Assembly: GCA_900116485.1 (NCBI GenBank)
Contig: FPAX01000009.1
Span: 1 to 64,000 of the forward strand
Length of the DNA stretch: 64,000 bases
DNA from: Selenomonas sp. GACV-9
GTDB taxonomy: Bacteria > Bacillota > Negativicutes > Selenomonadales > Selenomonadaceae
Reading direction: 5' to 3'
The translations under genes and the position numbers were made by a program. The notes beneath the pieces are model-generated. The model saw only the letters and a program-made list of their open reading frames with translations. It had not been told where the DNA came from and made no database searches. How positions within the stretch are numbered: position 1 is the stretch's first letter; the number at the start of each line of letters is the position of its first letter. Of this stretch, positions 1-7,529 are shown in pieces.

Positions 1-179
1 ACACCAGCGCGGGTCATTTAGCGAAGCGGAGAAAAAGTGCACCCACCCTCACCCAAGCTGAGCTGTATCACGCTTATTGTAATCTCGCACTAACAGACAA
101 ACTGCAATTTACGTAACAAATATGGATGAGATGAACTGGCATTTTGCCACACCGTCTTTTTTAATGTCGGGATTCGTTG

Positions 180-185
180 TATAAT
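180..185 (+). promoter_or_regulatory. putative -10 box of birA
   Basis: A perfect TATAAT sits here, but no good -35 is found at 16-18 nt. It predicts a transcript start near 191-193. That would leave an in-frame GTG at 194 almost leaderless and favours the TTG at 221 as the birA start. Bases 1-179 show no gene I can support. Confidence 0.4.
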
Positions 186-220
186 GAACAGGTGTGAAAT
201 TGGCAGAGGAGGAAATTCCA

Positions 221-1201
221 TTGCGGACAAAGATACTCGAAATCCTGCGCAGTGCAGGCGATGCTTATATATCCGGCGAGGAGATGGCCAGCCGGCTTGG
301 TGTTTCGCGGACGGCTGTCTGGAAACACATCCGTGAGCTGCGGGAAAACGGCTATGATATCGTCAGCCATTCGCGCAGCGGCTACTCGCTGCGTGAGACG
401 CCGGACCGGCTGCTGCCGAGTGAGATCCGGCATGGGCTGAAGACGCAGTGCGTGGGGCGGGATATCCACTTTGAGGAGGTCCTCGACTCGACCAACAATG
501 TCGCCAAGCGCTTGGCAGCTGCTGGTGCGGCCGATGGCACCATCGTGGTGGCTGAGCAGCAGACTGGCGGCAAAGGACGGTTGGAGCGCCAGTTCTTTTC
601 GCCGGCAGGCAAGGGCATCTGGTTCTCGGCAATCCTGCGGCCGCCGTTCATGCCACAGGAGGCGCCAAAATGCACGCTGATGGCAGCGGTAGCTGTGTCA
701 ATGGCCATGGAGCGGTTTGGACTTAAGGCCGGCATCAAATGGCCTAACGATCTGCTCTACGAGAACCGCAAGCTCGTGGGGATATTGACTGAGATGAGTG
801 CTGAGATGGATCGCATCAATCACATCATCATCGGCACGGGCATCAATGTCAACATACTGCCGGAGGAATTTCCCGCCGATATCCGGGAAACTGCGACTTC
901 CTTGCAGGCGATGAACGGCGGCAGGCCGCTGCCGCGGGTGAAGTTTTTCCAGGCGGTCTTAGAGGCAATGGATGAGCTTTATGCTGAGGTCCTGGCAAAC
1001 GGCTTTGCTCCAATCATGGAGGCCTGGCGCAAGTATTCAATCACGCTGGGGCAGGAAGTCCGCGTCATCGGCGTGCGGAATGGGGAAGAATATACGGGGA
1101 CGGCCGTAGATATCGATGATGATGGCGCGCTGCTCGTCGATGCGGCTGATGGCCGCCATCGTGTATTGGCTGGCGATGTCTCCATCCGTCCGAAGAAGTA
1201 A
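221..1201 (+). CDS. birA: bifunctional biotin ligase / biotin operon repressor BirA
   Basis: It attaches biotin to the carrier domain of biotin enzymes through biotinyl-AMP and, with its N-terminal DNA-binding domain, probably represses biotin genes. Residues 1-60 form a winged helix (SGEEMASRLGVSRTAVWKHI). The catalytic domain follows with STNN, the biotinyl-AMP loop GGKGRLER, KWPNDLL and GTGINVN, then a C-terminal SH3-like domain. The length is normal for the bifunctional class. The TTG at 221 is chosen because AGAGGAGGA (205-213) lies 7 nt before it; an in-frame GTG at 194 lacks a ribosome site. The usual GRGRxGR loop reads GKGRLER here. Confidence 0.93.
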   Translation: MRTKILEILRSAGDAYISGEEMASRLGVSRTAVWKHIRELRENGYDIVSHSRSGYSLRETPDRLLPSEIRHGLKTQCVGRDIHFEEVLDSTNNVAKRLAAAGAADGTIVVAEQQTGGKGRLERQFFSPAGKGIWFSAILRPPFMPQEAPKCTLMAAVAVSMAMERFGLKAGIKWPNDLLYENRKLVGILTEMSAEMDRINHIIIGTGINVNILPEEFPADIRETATSLQAMNGGRPLPRVKFFQAVLEAMDELYAEVLANGFAPIMEAWRKYSITLGQEVRVIGVRNGEEYTGTAVDIDDDGALLVDAADGRHRVLAGDVSIRPKK

Positions 1202-1222
1202 GAAAATCAGGAGGAATATCCT

Positions 1223-2038
1223 TTGTTATTAGTATTCGATATTGGCAACAGCAACATTGTCATGGGAACTTATGAGGGCAAGAAACTCATCAAGCATTGG
1301 CGTATCTCGACCGACCGGCAGAAGACTGGTGATGAGTACGGCATGCTCATGAATGACTTGTTCCGCTATCAGGGAATCCGCATGACGGATATCCATGCGA
1401 TCATCATCTCGTCGGTGGTACCGCCGCTCGTCGTGCCGATGGTCAAGATGTGCGAGCGCTATTTCCACATCCATCCGCTGGTTGTGGGGCCTGGCATCAA
1501 GACTGGCATCAAGCTGCATTATGAGAATCCGCGTTCTATCGGTGCCGATCGTATCGTCAATGTTGTCGGTGCCTACGAACAGTATGGCGGGCCGCTTATC
1601 GTCATCGATATCGGTACGGCGACGACCTTCGACGTGGTTGGCGATGCAGGCGATTTCCTTGGCGGCGTTATCGCGCCGGGCATCGGTACGAGCGCTGATG
1701 CGCTGTTCCAGAGTGCTGCCCAGCTGCCGCGCATCGAGCTGGTACCGCCCAAGCAGATTATCTGCCGCAATACGATCCAGGGCATGCAGGCAGGCATCAT
1801 TTTTGGCTACGTCGGCCAGATCGATGAGATCGTGCGGCGCATCAAGGAAGAGTATGGCAAGGAGATGAAGGTAATCGCTACGGGCGGTCTGGCCCGCATG
1901 ATTGCCAAGGAATCCGCGACAATCGACAAGGTCGACCACTTCCTGACGCTGACGGGACTGCAGGCTCTTTACGAGCGCAATGCTGACCGCCGCGAGGGGC
2001 ATAATCCCGAGCGCCTCAAGAAGGAGAACGAAGTATGA
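1223..2038 (+). CDS. coaX: type III pantothenate kinase
   Basis: It phosphorylates pantothenate, the first step of coenzyme A synthesis. The ASKHA fold is visible: phosphate-1 loop DIGNSNIVMG at the N-terminus, GADRIVNVVGAY in the middle, and DIGTATTFDVV as the second phosphate motif. The 271-residue length fits CoaX and excludes the unrelated CoaA. It starts at TTG with AGGAGGA about 7 nt upstream. It follows birA by about 20 nt and overlaps the next gene in an ATGA junction, so a birA-coaX-dus operon is likely. Confidence 0.95.
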   Translation: MLLVFDIGNSNIVMGTYEGKKLIKHWRISTDRQKTGDEYGMLMNDLFRYQGIRMTDIHAIIISSVVPPLVVPMVKMCERYFHIHPLVVGPGIKTGIKLHYENPRSIGADRIVNVVGAYEQYGGPLIVIDIGTATTFDVVGDAGDFLGGVIAPGIGTSADALFQSAAQLPRIELVPPKQIICRNTIQGMQAGIIFGYVGQIDEIVRRIKEEYGKEMKVIATGGLARMIAKESATIDKVDHFLTLTGLQALYERNADRREGHNPERLKKENEV

Positions 2039-2997
2039 GCATGGATATCGGCAAATTCCACTTTGAGCAGCCGGTATTCCTGGCGCCGATGGCCGGTGTG
2101 ACTGATACGGCCTACCGCATCATCGCGCACGATATGGGCTGTCCGCTCTGCTACGCTGAGATGGTCAGCAGCCAGGGCATACATTTCCGCAATGAGCGCA
2201 CGCTGGAGATGCTCAAGACGGAGCCCGAAGAGCGGCCGATTGCCATGCAGATCTTTGCCAATACGCCGGCGATGGCGGCTGAGGCGGCCAAATATGTCGA
2301 GGATCTCGGCATGGCCGATATCCTCGATTTCAACATGGGCTGTCCGGCACCGAAGATTGTCAAGAATGGCGAGGGATCGGCGCTTATGCGCGAGCCGGCT
2401 AAGGCGTTTGCGATACTTTCGGCTATCCGCCGGGCCGTCAAGATGCCGTTCACGGTCAAGATGCGCAAGGGCTGGGATGATGACAACGTCAATGTGCTGG
2501 AGATAGCCAAGCTGGCCGAGGAGGCCGGCGTCGATGCCATTGCCGTCCATGGCCGCACGCGTGAGCAGTTTTACCGCGACAATGCCGACTGGGAAATCAT
2601 CGCGGCGGTCAAACAGATGGTGAACGTGCCGGTCATCGCCAATGGCGATGTGCGCAGCTGTGCTGATCTCAAGAAGATCTTTGCGGTCACAGGCGCTGAC
2701 GGAGTGATGATTGGCCGCGCCGCTCAGGGAAATCCGTGGATTTTCCGCCAGCTCACCCATTACCTGCAGACTGGGGAGGAGCTCCCGGGGCCGACGATGC
2801 AGGAGCGTGCAGAGGTCATCCTGCGGCATTTGGATCTGTTGCTCAAATACAAGGGCGATTATGTGGGCCCGCGTGAGATGCGCAAGCATGCGACCTGGTA
2901 TACCCGGGGCATAAAGCATGGGGCAATCCTGCGCGACCGTTTCAACAAGGCGGAAACGCGGCAGGATTTCGTGGATATCATCGATGAATTTTTTTGA
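2035..2997 (+). CDS. dusB: tRNA-dihydrouridine synthase
   Basis: An FMN-dependent enzyme that reduces uridines in the tRNA D-loop. The TIM-barrel start LAPMAGVTDTAYR is clear, the active-site cysteine sits in NMGCPAPKIVKNGEGSALM, and flavin-contact motifs HGRTREQFY and NGDV follow. The length of 320 residues is typical of the DusB/NifR3 group. The start codon overlaps the coaX stop, which indicates translational coupling. The sub-family letter is by general resemblance only. Confidence 0.93.
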   Translation: MSMDIGKFHFEQPVFLAPMAGVTDTAYRIIAHDMGCPLCYAEMVSSQGIHFRNERTLEMLKTEPEERPIAMQIFANTPAMAAEAAKYVEDLGMADILDFNMGCPAPKIVKNGEGSALMREPAKAFAILSAIRRAVKMPFTVKMRKGWDDDNVNVLEIAKLAEEAGVDAIAVHGRTREQFYRDNADWEIIAAVKQMVNVPVIANGDVRSCADLKKIFAVTGADGVMIGRAAQGNPWIFRQLTHYLQTGEELPGPTMQERAEVILRHLDLLLKYKGDYVGPREMRKHATWYTRGIKHGAILRDRFNKAETRQDFVDIIDEFF

Positions 2998-3015
2998 CTA
3001 GAAAGAAGGATATAG

Positions 3016-4401
3016 ATGGCAGAGGAGAAGACTTCAATCTGGAATCAATACAGCGAAAAGGAAAAGCAGGAGCTGGAAGAACTCAACAAGGGTTACCGTG
3101 AATTCCTGTCAAACTGCAAGACTGAGCGCGAAAGCGTGACTGAGGCCGTAAGACAGGCCGAGGCGGCAGGCTACCGCAATCTCGCTGACATTGTGAAAAG
3201 CGGTGAGACGCTGGCAGCTGGGGACAAGGTCTATGCAGTCAATATGAAGAAAGCTGTCGTGATGTTCAACATCGGCGAGGAGCCCTTAGAGCAGGGCATG
3301 AACATTCTTGGTGCGCATATCGATACCTGCCGCCTCGATGTCAAGCAGAATCCGCTCTATGAAGATGGCGGCCTCGCATATCTTGACACGCATTATTATG
3401 GTGGCATCAAGAAATACCAGTGGGTGACGCTGCCGCTGGCACTGCATGGTGTCGTTGCCAAGAAGGATGGCCGCGTCATCGATATCTGCATCGGTGAGGC
3501 GGAAGAAGATCCGGTATTCTGCGTTACGGACCTGTTGATCCATCTTTCCCAGGAACAGATGAAGAAGAATGCTGCTAAGGTCATCGAGGGCGAGAATCTC
3601 GATATCCTCGTCGGCAATTACCCGCTCAAGAAAGAGGACAAGGAATCGGTCAAGGATGGCGTGCTCAAACTCATCAAGGATAAATATGATATCGATGAGG
3701 AAGACTTCCAGTCGGCTGAGCTGGCATTGGTGCCGGCAGGTAAGGCGCGCGAACTCGGCTTTGACCGCAGCATGATCTTAGCGTATGGTCAGGATGACCG
3801 CGTCTGCTCGTATACTTCGCTGGTTGCCATGCTGGCGACGGGCCACATGAAACGCACGGCCTGCTGCCTGCTGGTCGACAAGGAGGAAATCGGCAGTGTC
3901 GGTGCGACGGGCATGCAGTCGCATTTCTTCGAGAATGCTGTGGCAGAGGTCTTGAATGCCTGCGGGGCTTATACGGACCTTACGCTGCGCCGCACACTGG
4001 CAAACTGCAAGATGCTGTCCTCGGATGTGTCGAGTGCTTATGATGCGCTTTATGCGAGTGCCTACGATAAGAAGAATGTCTCCTATCTGGGCCGCGGCAT
4101 GGTGTTCAACAAGTTCACGGGGGCGCGTGGCAAGTCGGGTTCCAACGATGCCAATGCAGAATACCTGGCGGAGCTGCGCCGCATCATGGATGGCAATGAT
4201 GTCCACTACCAGCTCGCTGAGCTCGGCAAGGTCGATCTCGGTGGCGGCGGCACGATTGCCTATATCATGAGCCTGTATGGCATGCAGGTCATCGACAGCG
4301 GTGTCGGTGTCATGAGCATGCATGCACCTTGGGAGGTAACGAGCAAGGTCGATGTCTACGAGGCTCGCAAAGCGTATACAGCCTTTCTCAATGAAGCTTG
4401 A
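3016..4401 (+). CDS. M18 family zinc aminopeptidase
   Basis: A cytosolic aminopeptidase with two metal ions, related to aminopeptidase I/aspartyl aminopeptidase. Metal and catalytic motifs are visible in order: GAHIDTCRLDVK, DDRVCSYTSL, DKEEIGSVGATGMQS with the catalytic Glu, and the C-terminal metal His in SMHAPWEVTS. The 461-residue length matches the bacterial M18 family. It starts 18 nt after the dus gene (ATG with AGAAAGGA upstream) and is probably the last gene of the birA operon. A strong hairpin follows. Confidence 0.92.
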   Translation: MAEEKTSIWNQYSEKEKQELEELNKGYREFLSNCKTERESVTEAVRQAEAAGYRNLADIVKSGETLAAGDKVYAVNMKKAVVMFNIGEEPLEQGMNILGAHIDTCRLDVKQNPLYEDGGLAYLDTHYYGGIKKYQWVTLPLALHGVVAKKDGRVIDICIGEAEEDPVFCVTDLLIHLSQEQMKKNAAKVIEGENLDILVGNYPLKKEDKESVKDGVLKLIKDKYDIDEEDFQSAELALVPAGKARELGFDRSMILAYGQDDRVCSYTSLVAMLATGHMKRTACCLLVDKEEIGSVGATGMQSHFFENAVAEVLNACGAYTDLTLRRTLANCKMLSSDVSSAYDALYASAYDKKNVSYLGRGMVFNKFTGARGKSGSNDANAEYLAELRRIMDGNDVHYQLAELGKVDLGGGGTIAYIMSLYGMQVIDSGVGVMSMHAPWEVTSKVDVYEARKAYTAFLNEA

Positions 4402-4410
4402 ATTCAATAA

Positions 4411-4445
4411 AAAACGCGGCTCGCAAATCATGCGAGCCGCGTTTT
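4411..4445. terminator. bidirectional terminator between the M18 peptidase and deoD
   Basis: A 15-bp perfect inverted repeat (4411-4425 with 4431-4445), arm AAAACGCGGCTCGCA, 5-nt loop. It has A-runs on one side and T-runs on the other. It lies between two convergent genes and can end both transcripts. Confidence 0.9.
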
Positions 4446-4489
4446 CATGTATGAGAATTGAATTGGAAAACTTCTTGTACAAAACGAAA

Positions 4490-5200
4490 TCAATCTTCGA
4501 TTGCCGTTTCGAGGGCTATCTTGATCATGTCGTTGAAGGTAGTCTGGCGTTCCTCTGCCGTGCAGGCCTCGCCCGTCAGCAGATGATCGCTGACCGTGAA
4601 CAGAGCCAGAGCCTGGACATGAGCCTCAGCAGCGAGGGTATAGAGGGCTGCGGCCTCCATCTCGACGGCAAGCACACCGTACTTGCGGAGCTTGTCGTTG
4701 TCGATCTCATCATCGTAGAAGCGGTCAACGGAGATGATGTTGCCGACCTTGGCATGCAGGTTGAGCTTTCTCGTGTTGGCTACGGCTTTTTCGAGCAGCT
4801 CGAAATCAGCCAGCGGTGCGTAGTTGATCGAACCACCGAAGATGTTCTTGATGATGGAAGAATCGGTGCTGGCGCCCTGGGCAATCAGCACATCACGTAG
4901 TTTGACATCAGGGTGCATACCGCCACAGGTGCCGACGCGGAACAATTTCTTGCAGCCGAAGGCATGGATGAGCTCGTGGACGTAGATGGAGATGGACGGG
5001 ATGCCCATACCCGTTCCCTGCACGGATACAGGAACGCCCTTGTAGGTGCCCGTGTAACCTAAGATGTTGCGGACAGAGGTGTACTGCTTCGGATTATCGA
5101 GGAAGTTCTCTGCAATGAACTTTGCCCGGAGCGGATCGCCTGGCAGCAGGATACGCTCAGCGATGTCGCCTTTTTCGGCGCCGATATGTGGTGTTGCCAT
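4490..5200 (-). CDS. deoD: purine nucleoside phosphorylase, DeoD type
   Basis: It cleaves purine (deoxy)nucleosides with phosphate to free base and (deoxy)ribose-1-phosphate for salvage. Motifs of the hexameric E. coli-type family are clear: [14 protein letters not shown] with the phosphate-binding Arg, [15 protein letters not shown], the VEMEAAALY sugar site, and SDHLL with the catalytic Asp. From the ATG at 5200 it has 236 residues, the family length. GAAGGA lies just upstream; the longer in-frame extension is AT-rich and unconserved. It is a single gene on the minus strand. Confidence 0.95.
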   Translation of the reverse strand: MATPHIGAEKGDIAERILLPGDPLRAKFIAENFLDNPKQYTSVRNILGYTGTYKGVPVSVQGTGMGIPSISIYVHELIHAFGCKKLFRVGTCGGMHPDVKLRDVLIAQGASTDSSIIKNIFGGSINYAPLADFELLEKAVANTRKLNLHAKVGNIISVDRFYDDEIDNDKLRKYGVLAVEMEAAALYTLAAEAHVQALALFTVSDHLLTGEACTAEERQTTFNDMIKIALETAIED

Positions 5201-5255
5201 GATGAATTCCTTCTTTCTCAAAAATGGATTCGGAAAATTTAAAACTTGCATATTA

Positions 5256-5261
5256 ATTATA
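5256..5261 (-). promoter_or_regulatory. deoD: putative -10 box of deoD
   Basis: TATAAT on the minus strand, about 55 nt before the deoD start. It is preceded by an A/T tract that could act as an UP-like element, but no recognisable -35 hexamer is present at the right distance. Confidence 0.4.
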
Positions 5262-5341
5262 AAAAAAAATAAGAAATAAGAAAAGGCCAAATGTCTAAAA
5301 AGTATTAGAAAAGAATTAAAACAAGCGGTTTAGTACCTGAT

Positions 5342-5371
5342 TTGACAAATACGTGCTAATTGTGCTATAAT
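5342..5371 (+). promoter_or_regulatory. rnpB: strong sigma-A promoter of rnpB
   Basis: TTGACA (5342-5347), an 18-nt spacer and TATAAT (5366-5371), with an extended -10 TG at 5363-5364. The predicted start near 5378-5380 is just before the RNase P RNA, as expected for a highly transcribed stable RNA. Confidence 0.85.
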
Positions 5372-5382
5372 CACGTACGTTG

Positions 5383-5740
5383 ATATAAGTTGTCAAGACA
5401 ATCGCGGCTGGCTTAGAGCCAGATGAGGAAAGTCCGGGCTCCACAGGGCAGTGTGCTGGATAACGTCCAGCGAGGGTGACCTTAGGGAAAGTGCCATAGA
5501 GATTTAGACCGCCTGACTTGTCAGGTAAGGGTGGAAAGGTGCGGTAAGAGCGCACCAGCAGTCAGGTGACTGGCTGGCTTGGGTAAACCCCACACGGAGC
5601 AAGACCAAATAGGGAAGGGATGATGCGGCCCGCGGAACCTTCCGGGTTGAGTCGCTTGAGCCGGCAGGTAACTGTCGTGCCTAGATAAATGATTGTCGCC
5701 GCGCAAGCGGAACAAAACTCGGCTTATTGATTGCTTATAG
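5383..5740 (+). ncRNA. rnpB: RNase P RNA, class A
   Basis: The catalytic RNA of RNase P, which trims 5' leaders of pre-tRNAs. The universal 5' core GAGGAAAGTCCGGGCTCC is at 5425-5442. The 3' core with ACAAAACTCGGCTTAT ends near 5727. The ends pair as P1 (ATAAG...TCAA near 5385-5396 with TTGATTGCTTAT near 5727-5738). The central part contains the AGGGTGACC and TAAACCCCACACGGAGCAAGACC elements typical of the ancestral A type rather than the Bacillus B type. The exact ends are estimated from P1. Confidence 0.95.
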
Positions 5741-5760
5741 CAACGTGAAATGAATATTGT

Positions 5761-5786
5761 GGCTGTCAGTAATGGCAGCCAATTTT
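5761..5786 (+). terminator. probable rnpB terminator
   Basis: A hairpin GGCTGTC / GGCAGCC with a short loop, followed by AATTTT. The T-run is short, so it is only a moderate terminator, but the position 20 nt past rnpB fits. Confidence 0.55.
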
Positions 5787-5868
5787 CATGTCTGGATACT
5801 TTCTGAAAAAAAACTGGAAGAACACGCCACATTAAGAGCGAATAAGAGAGTTTTTAAAAAATAGCAGG

Positions 5869-5891
5869 AATACGACGACTTATGTCGTATT
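5869..5891. repeat. perfect 8-bp inverted repeat, possible operator
   Basis: Arms AATACGAC and GTCGTATT are separated by 7 nt. No T-run follows, so it is not an ordinary terminator. It ends in TATTATATAAAG, which could hold a -10 box for the riboswitch transcript downstream. Bases 5787-5868 hold nothing else I can name. Confidence 0.4.
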
Positions 5892-5919
5892 ATATAAAGT
5901 GGGTTCTATAAAGATATGG

Positions 5920-6053
5920 AACAAGCCGAATCCAGCCCAGGAGCGGGGGAACCAATTTCCTTGGGGCGAACGTCAGGCTCATGGTGATCGTGAAATTGAC
6001 GCGGGTGGTCTTCTCTACCCGAGCCCGGCAGCTAACCTCGTAGGCGAATAGAG
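5920..6053 (+). promoter_or_regulatory. cyclic di-AMP riboswitch (ydaO/yuaA)
   Basis: The element carries the conserved blocks of the ydaO/yuaA family: GCCGAATCC near 5925, CGGGGGAACCAA at 5944-5955 followed by GGGGCGAA, then ACCCGAGCCCG near 6017 and CAGCTAACCTCGTAGGC at 6029-6045. The family binds c-di-AMP, and ligand usually lowers expression of wall-hydrolase or osmolyte genes. It ends 1-2 nt before the ribosome site of an NlpC/P60 hydrolase, a classic target. TTCTCTA (6011-6017) can pair with TAGAGAGA (6049-6056) at the edge of the Shine-Dalgarno, so translational control is possible; no terminator is evident. Confidence 0.92.
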
Positions 6054-6067
6054 AGAGGAGTGGCTTT

Positions 6068-6730
6068 TTGAGTAAAGCAATGCGCGTATTTGCGCTATCC
6101 ATGATCCTTATGTGCTGGTTTTCCGTATGCGGGGCTTCGGCATTCCGCGTAGGCGATCAGGGCACCGAGGTAGCAGAGATCCAGGGACAATTGGTCCGTC
6201 TCGGCTACGACGTCTCAGCTGATGGTGACTTCGGTCCGGCCACGGCTGAGGCAGTGAAGGCATTCCAGTCATCGCACGGTATGAATGCAGATGGACAGGT
6301 AGGTTCCTCGACTTACGTGGCACTGCTCGGCAAATCGATGCCGGCTGTAAAGCATGGTTCCAACTACATCAACCGTACGATTCTCTCCGAGTCCATGCAG
6401 TACCTTGGTGTACCGTATGTATTCGGTGGCACGACGCCGAACGGCTTTGACTGCTCGGGCTATGTGCAGTATGTCTTCGCACATGCTGGCGTTTCCCTGC
6501 CGCGTACGGCGGATGTCCAGTATGAGTGCGGCACGCCGGTTTCTTCCGGTGAGCTCATGCCAGGTGACCTGGTATTCTTCTCGACGTATGATGCGGGTGC
6601 ATCCCATGTCGGCATCTATCTTGGTGACCGTCAGTTCATCAATGCGTCGTCGAGCCGCGGCGTCAGCGTAGCATCGCTTGACAGCTCCTATTGGGGCTCC
6701 TGCTACATCGGCGCTCGCCGGGTAATGTAA
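6068..6730 (+). CDS. secreted NlpC/P60 peptidoglycan endopeptidase with PG-binding domain
   Basis: A wall hydrolase predicted to cut peptide stems of peptidoglycan. Residues 1-25 form a signal peptide ending in GASA. Residues about 27-90 are a PG_binding_1 repeat (GDQGTEVAEIQGQL...GYDVSADGDFGPAT). Residues about 103-220 are the NlpC/P60 domain with catalytic Cys129 in GFDCSGY, His180 in ASHVGIYLGD and a polar third residue near Asn192. It starts at TTG 6068, with AGAGGAG 7 nt upstream (6054-6060). The upstream c-di-AMP riboswitch ties its expression to the second messenger that guards turgor. Confidence 0.93.
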   Translation: MSKAMRVFALSMILMCWFSVCGASAFRVGDQGTEVAEIQGQLVRLGYDVSADGDFGPATAEAVKAFQSSHGMNADGQVGSSTYVALLGKSMPAVKHGSNYINRTILSESMQYLGVPYVFGGTTPNGFDCSGYVQYVFAHAGVSLPRTADVQYECGTPVSSGELMPGDLVFFSTYDAGASHVGIYLGDRQFINASSSRGVSVASLDSSYWGSCYIGARRVM

Positions 6731-6746
6731 GATGACCAGTATGGTT

Positions 6747-6777
6747 GGGAGAGGCAGAGGCCTCTCCACTTTTTTTA
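6747..6777 (+). terminator. terminator after the NlpC/P60 gene
   Basis: The stem GGAGAGG (6748-6754) pairs with CCTCTCC (6761-6767), followed by AC and seven T residues. A good intrinsic terminator. Confidence 0.85.
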
Positions 6778-6796
6778 TTGATAGAAGGAGGACAGG

Positions 6797-6874
6797 ATGG
6801 GGGATCTCTTTTTAGCTTTGCTGATATTCCTGATGGCAGCATATACCTTCTGGGATGAATTGTTCACGAATTAA
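6797..6874 (+). CDS. 25-residue putative membrane small protein
   Basis: Reads MGDLFLALLIFLMAAYTFW and six more residues ending in DELFTN. A single hydrophobic helix (about residues 4-18) is followed by an acidic tail. A near-consensus AAGGAGGA (6785-6792) precedes the ATG by 4 nt, stronger than most in this window. It sits just after the wall-hydrolase terminator, so it may live on read-through or its own transcript. I do not recognise a family; chance occurrence cannot be excluded, but the ribosome site argues for translation. Confidence 0.5.
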   Translation: MGDLFLALLIFLMAAYTFWDELFTN

Positions 6875-6998
6875 TTAGAAATATTCGCAAAAATAGGCAG
6901 GAATTTTGCCGCAGGTCACGAAATACATAAACAATGAGTACCTTGTAGGTAGTGATAAGATGTAGAATGATGGATTCAGTTTATGAGGAGTGACCACA

Positions 6999-7361
6999 AT
7001 GGCAAAAGTAAGGATTCTCAACATGATGTTCTATGGGTTCCATGGCGTTTATGAATATGAGCGTGAGCAGGGCCAGAAATTCTATCTTGATATCGAGATC
7101 GAGACGAAAGATGACCGCATGGCAGAGACTGATGATGTCCGGGATGGCGTCGATCCGGCTGCTATCTACGACATCGTTAAAGACGTGACGGAGAATAAGC
7201 GCTTTCAGATGCTGGGAGCTCTGTCGGCTCATATCGGCGATAAGCTCCTAGCAAAATATCCGCATTTCCATACGGTTACGGCACGTATCCGCAAACCATC
7301 GGTGCCGATTTCGGGGCCAATCGACTATGTTGAGGTCGAGACCACTCGCGTGCAGAAGTAA
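6999..7361 (+). CDS. folB: dihydroneopterin aldolase
   Basis: It converts 7,8-dihydroneopterin to 6-hydroxymethyl-dihydropterin in folate synthesis. Family features are seen from the start: ILNMMFYGFHGVYEYEREQGQKFYLDIE (active-site region with Tyr and Glu) and the C-terminal RKPSVPISGPIDYVEVE. The 120-residue length is exact. The ATG at 6999 has TGAGGAG 8 nt upstream, better than an in-frame GTG at 6990 that overlaps that site. It stands alone, without other folate genes in the window. The leader (6875-6998) shows no convincing promoter. Confidence 0.93.
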   Translation: MAKVRILNMMFYGFHGVYEYEREQGQKFYLDIEIETKDDRMAETDDVRDGVDPAAIYDIVKDVTENKRFQMLGALSAHIGDKLLAKYPHFHTVTARIRKPSVPISGPIDYVEVETTRVQK

Positions 7362-7374
7362 TAGAAGAAGATAC

Positions 7375-7409
7375 AGGTCATCAGTCAGAGGCTGGCTGAT
7401 GACCTTTTG
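7375..7409 (+). terminator. terminator after folB
   Basis: A 10-bp stem, AGGTCATCAG (7375-7384) with CTGATGACCT (7396-7405), followed by TTT-rich sequence. Confidence 0.85.
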
Positions 7410-7467
7410 TCATGTCAAGATCCCGTCATTATTCCGCAAAATATTTCTGAAATTGTAATGGAAAGTG

Positions 7468-7496
7468 TTGCATTCGATTTAAATATTCGCTAAGAT
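7468..7496 (+). promoter_or_regulatory. sigma-A promoter of dprA-topA-trmFO-hslVU
   Basis: TTGCAT (7468-7473), a 17-nt spacer, TAAGAT (7491-7496). Transcription would start near 7503, exactly at an in-frame ATG, which supports the ATG at 7530 as the real dprA start. Confidence 0.65.
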
Positions 7497-7529
7497 GAAT
7501 AAATGTATAGATCTAAGGATGGCGATAGC

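Noticed and set aside
3..116. Open frame of 37 codons entering from the left edge
   Set aside because: Too short to tell from chance and no recognisable motif; it could be the end of an upstream gene, but I cannot support it.
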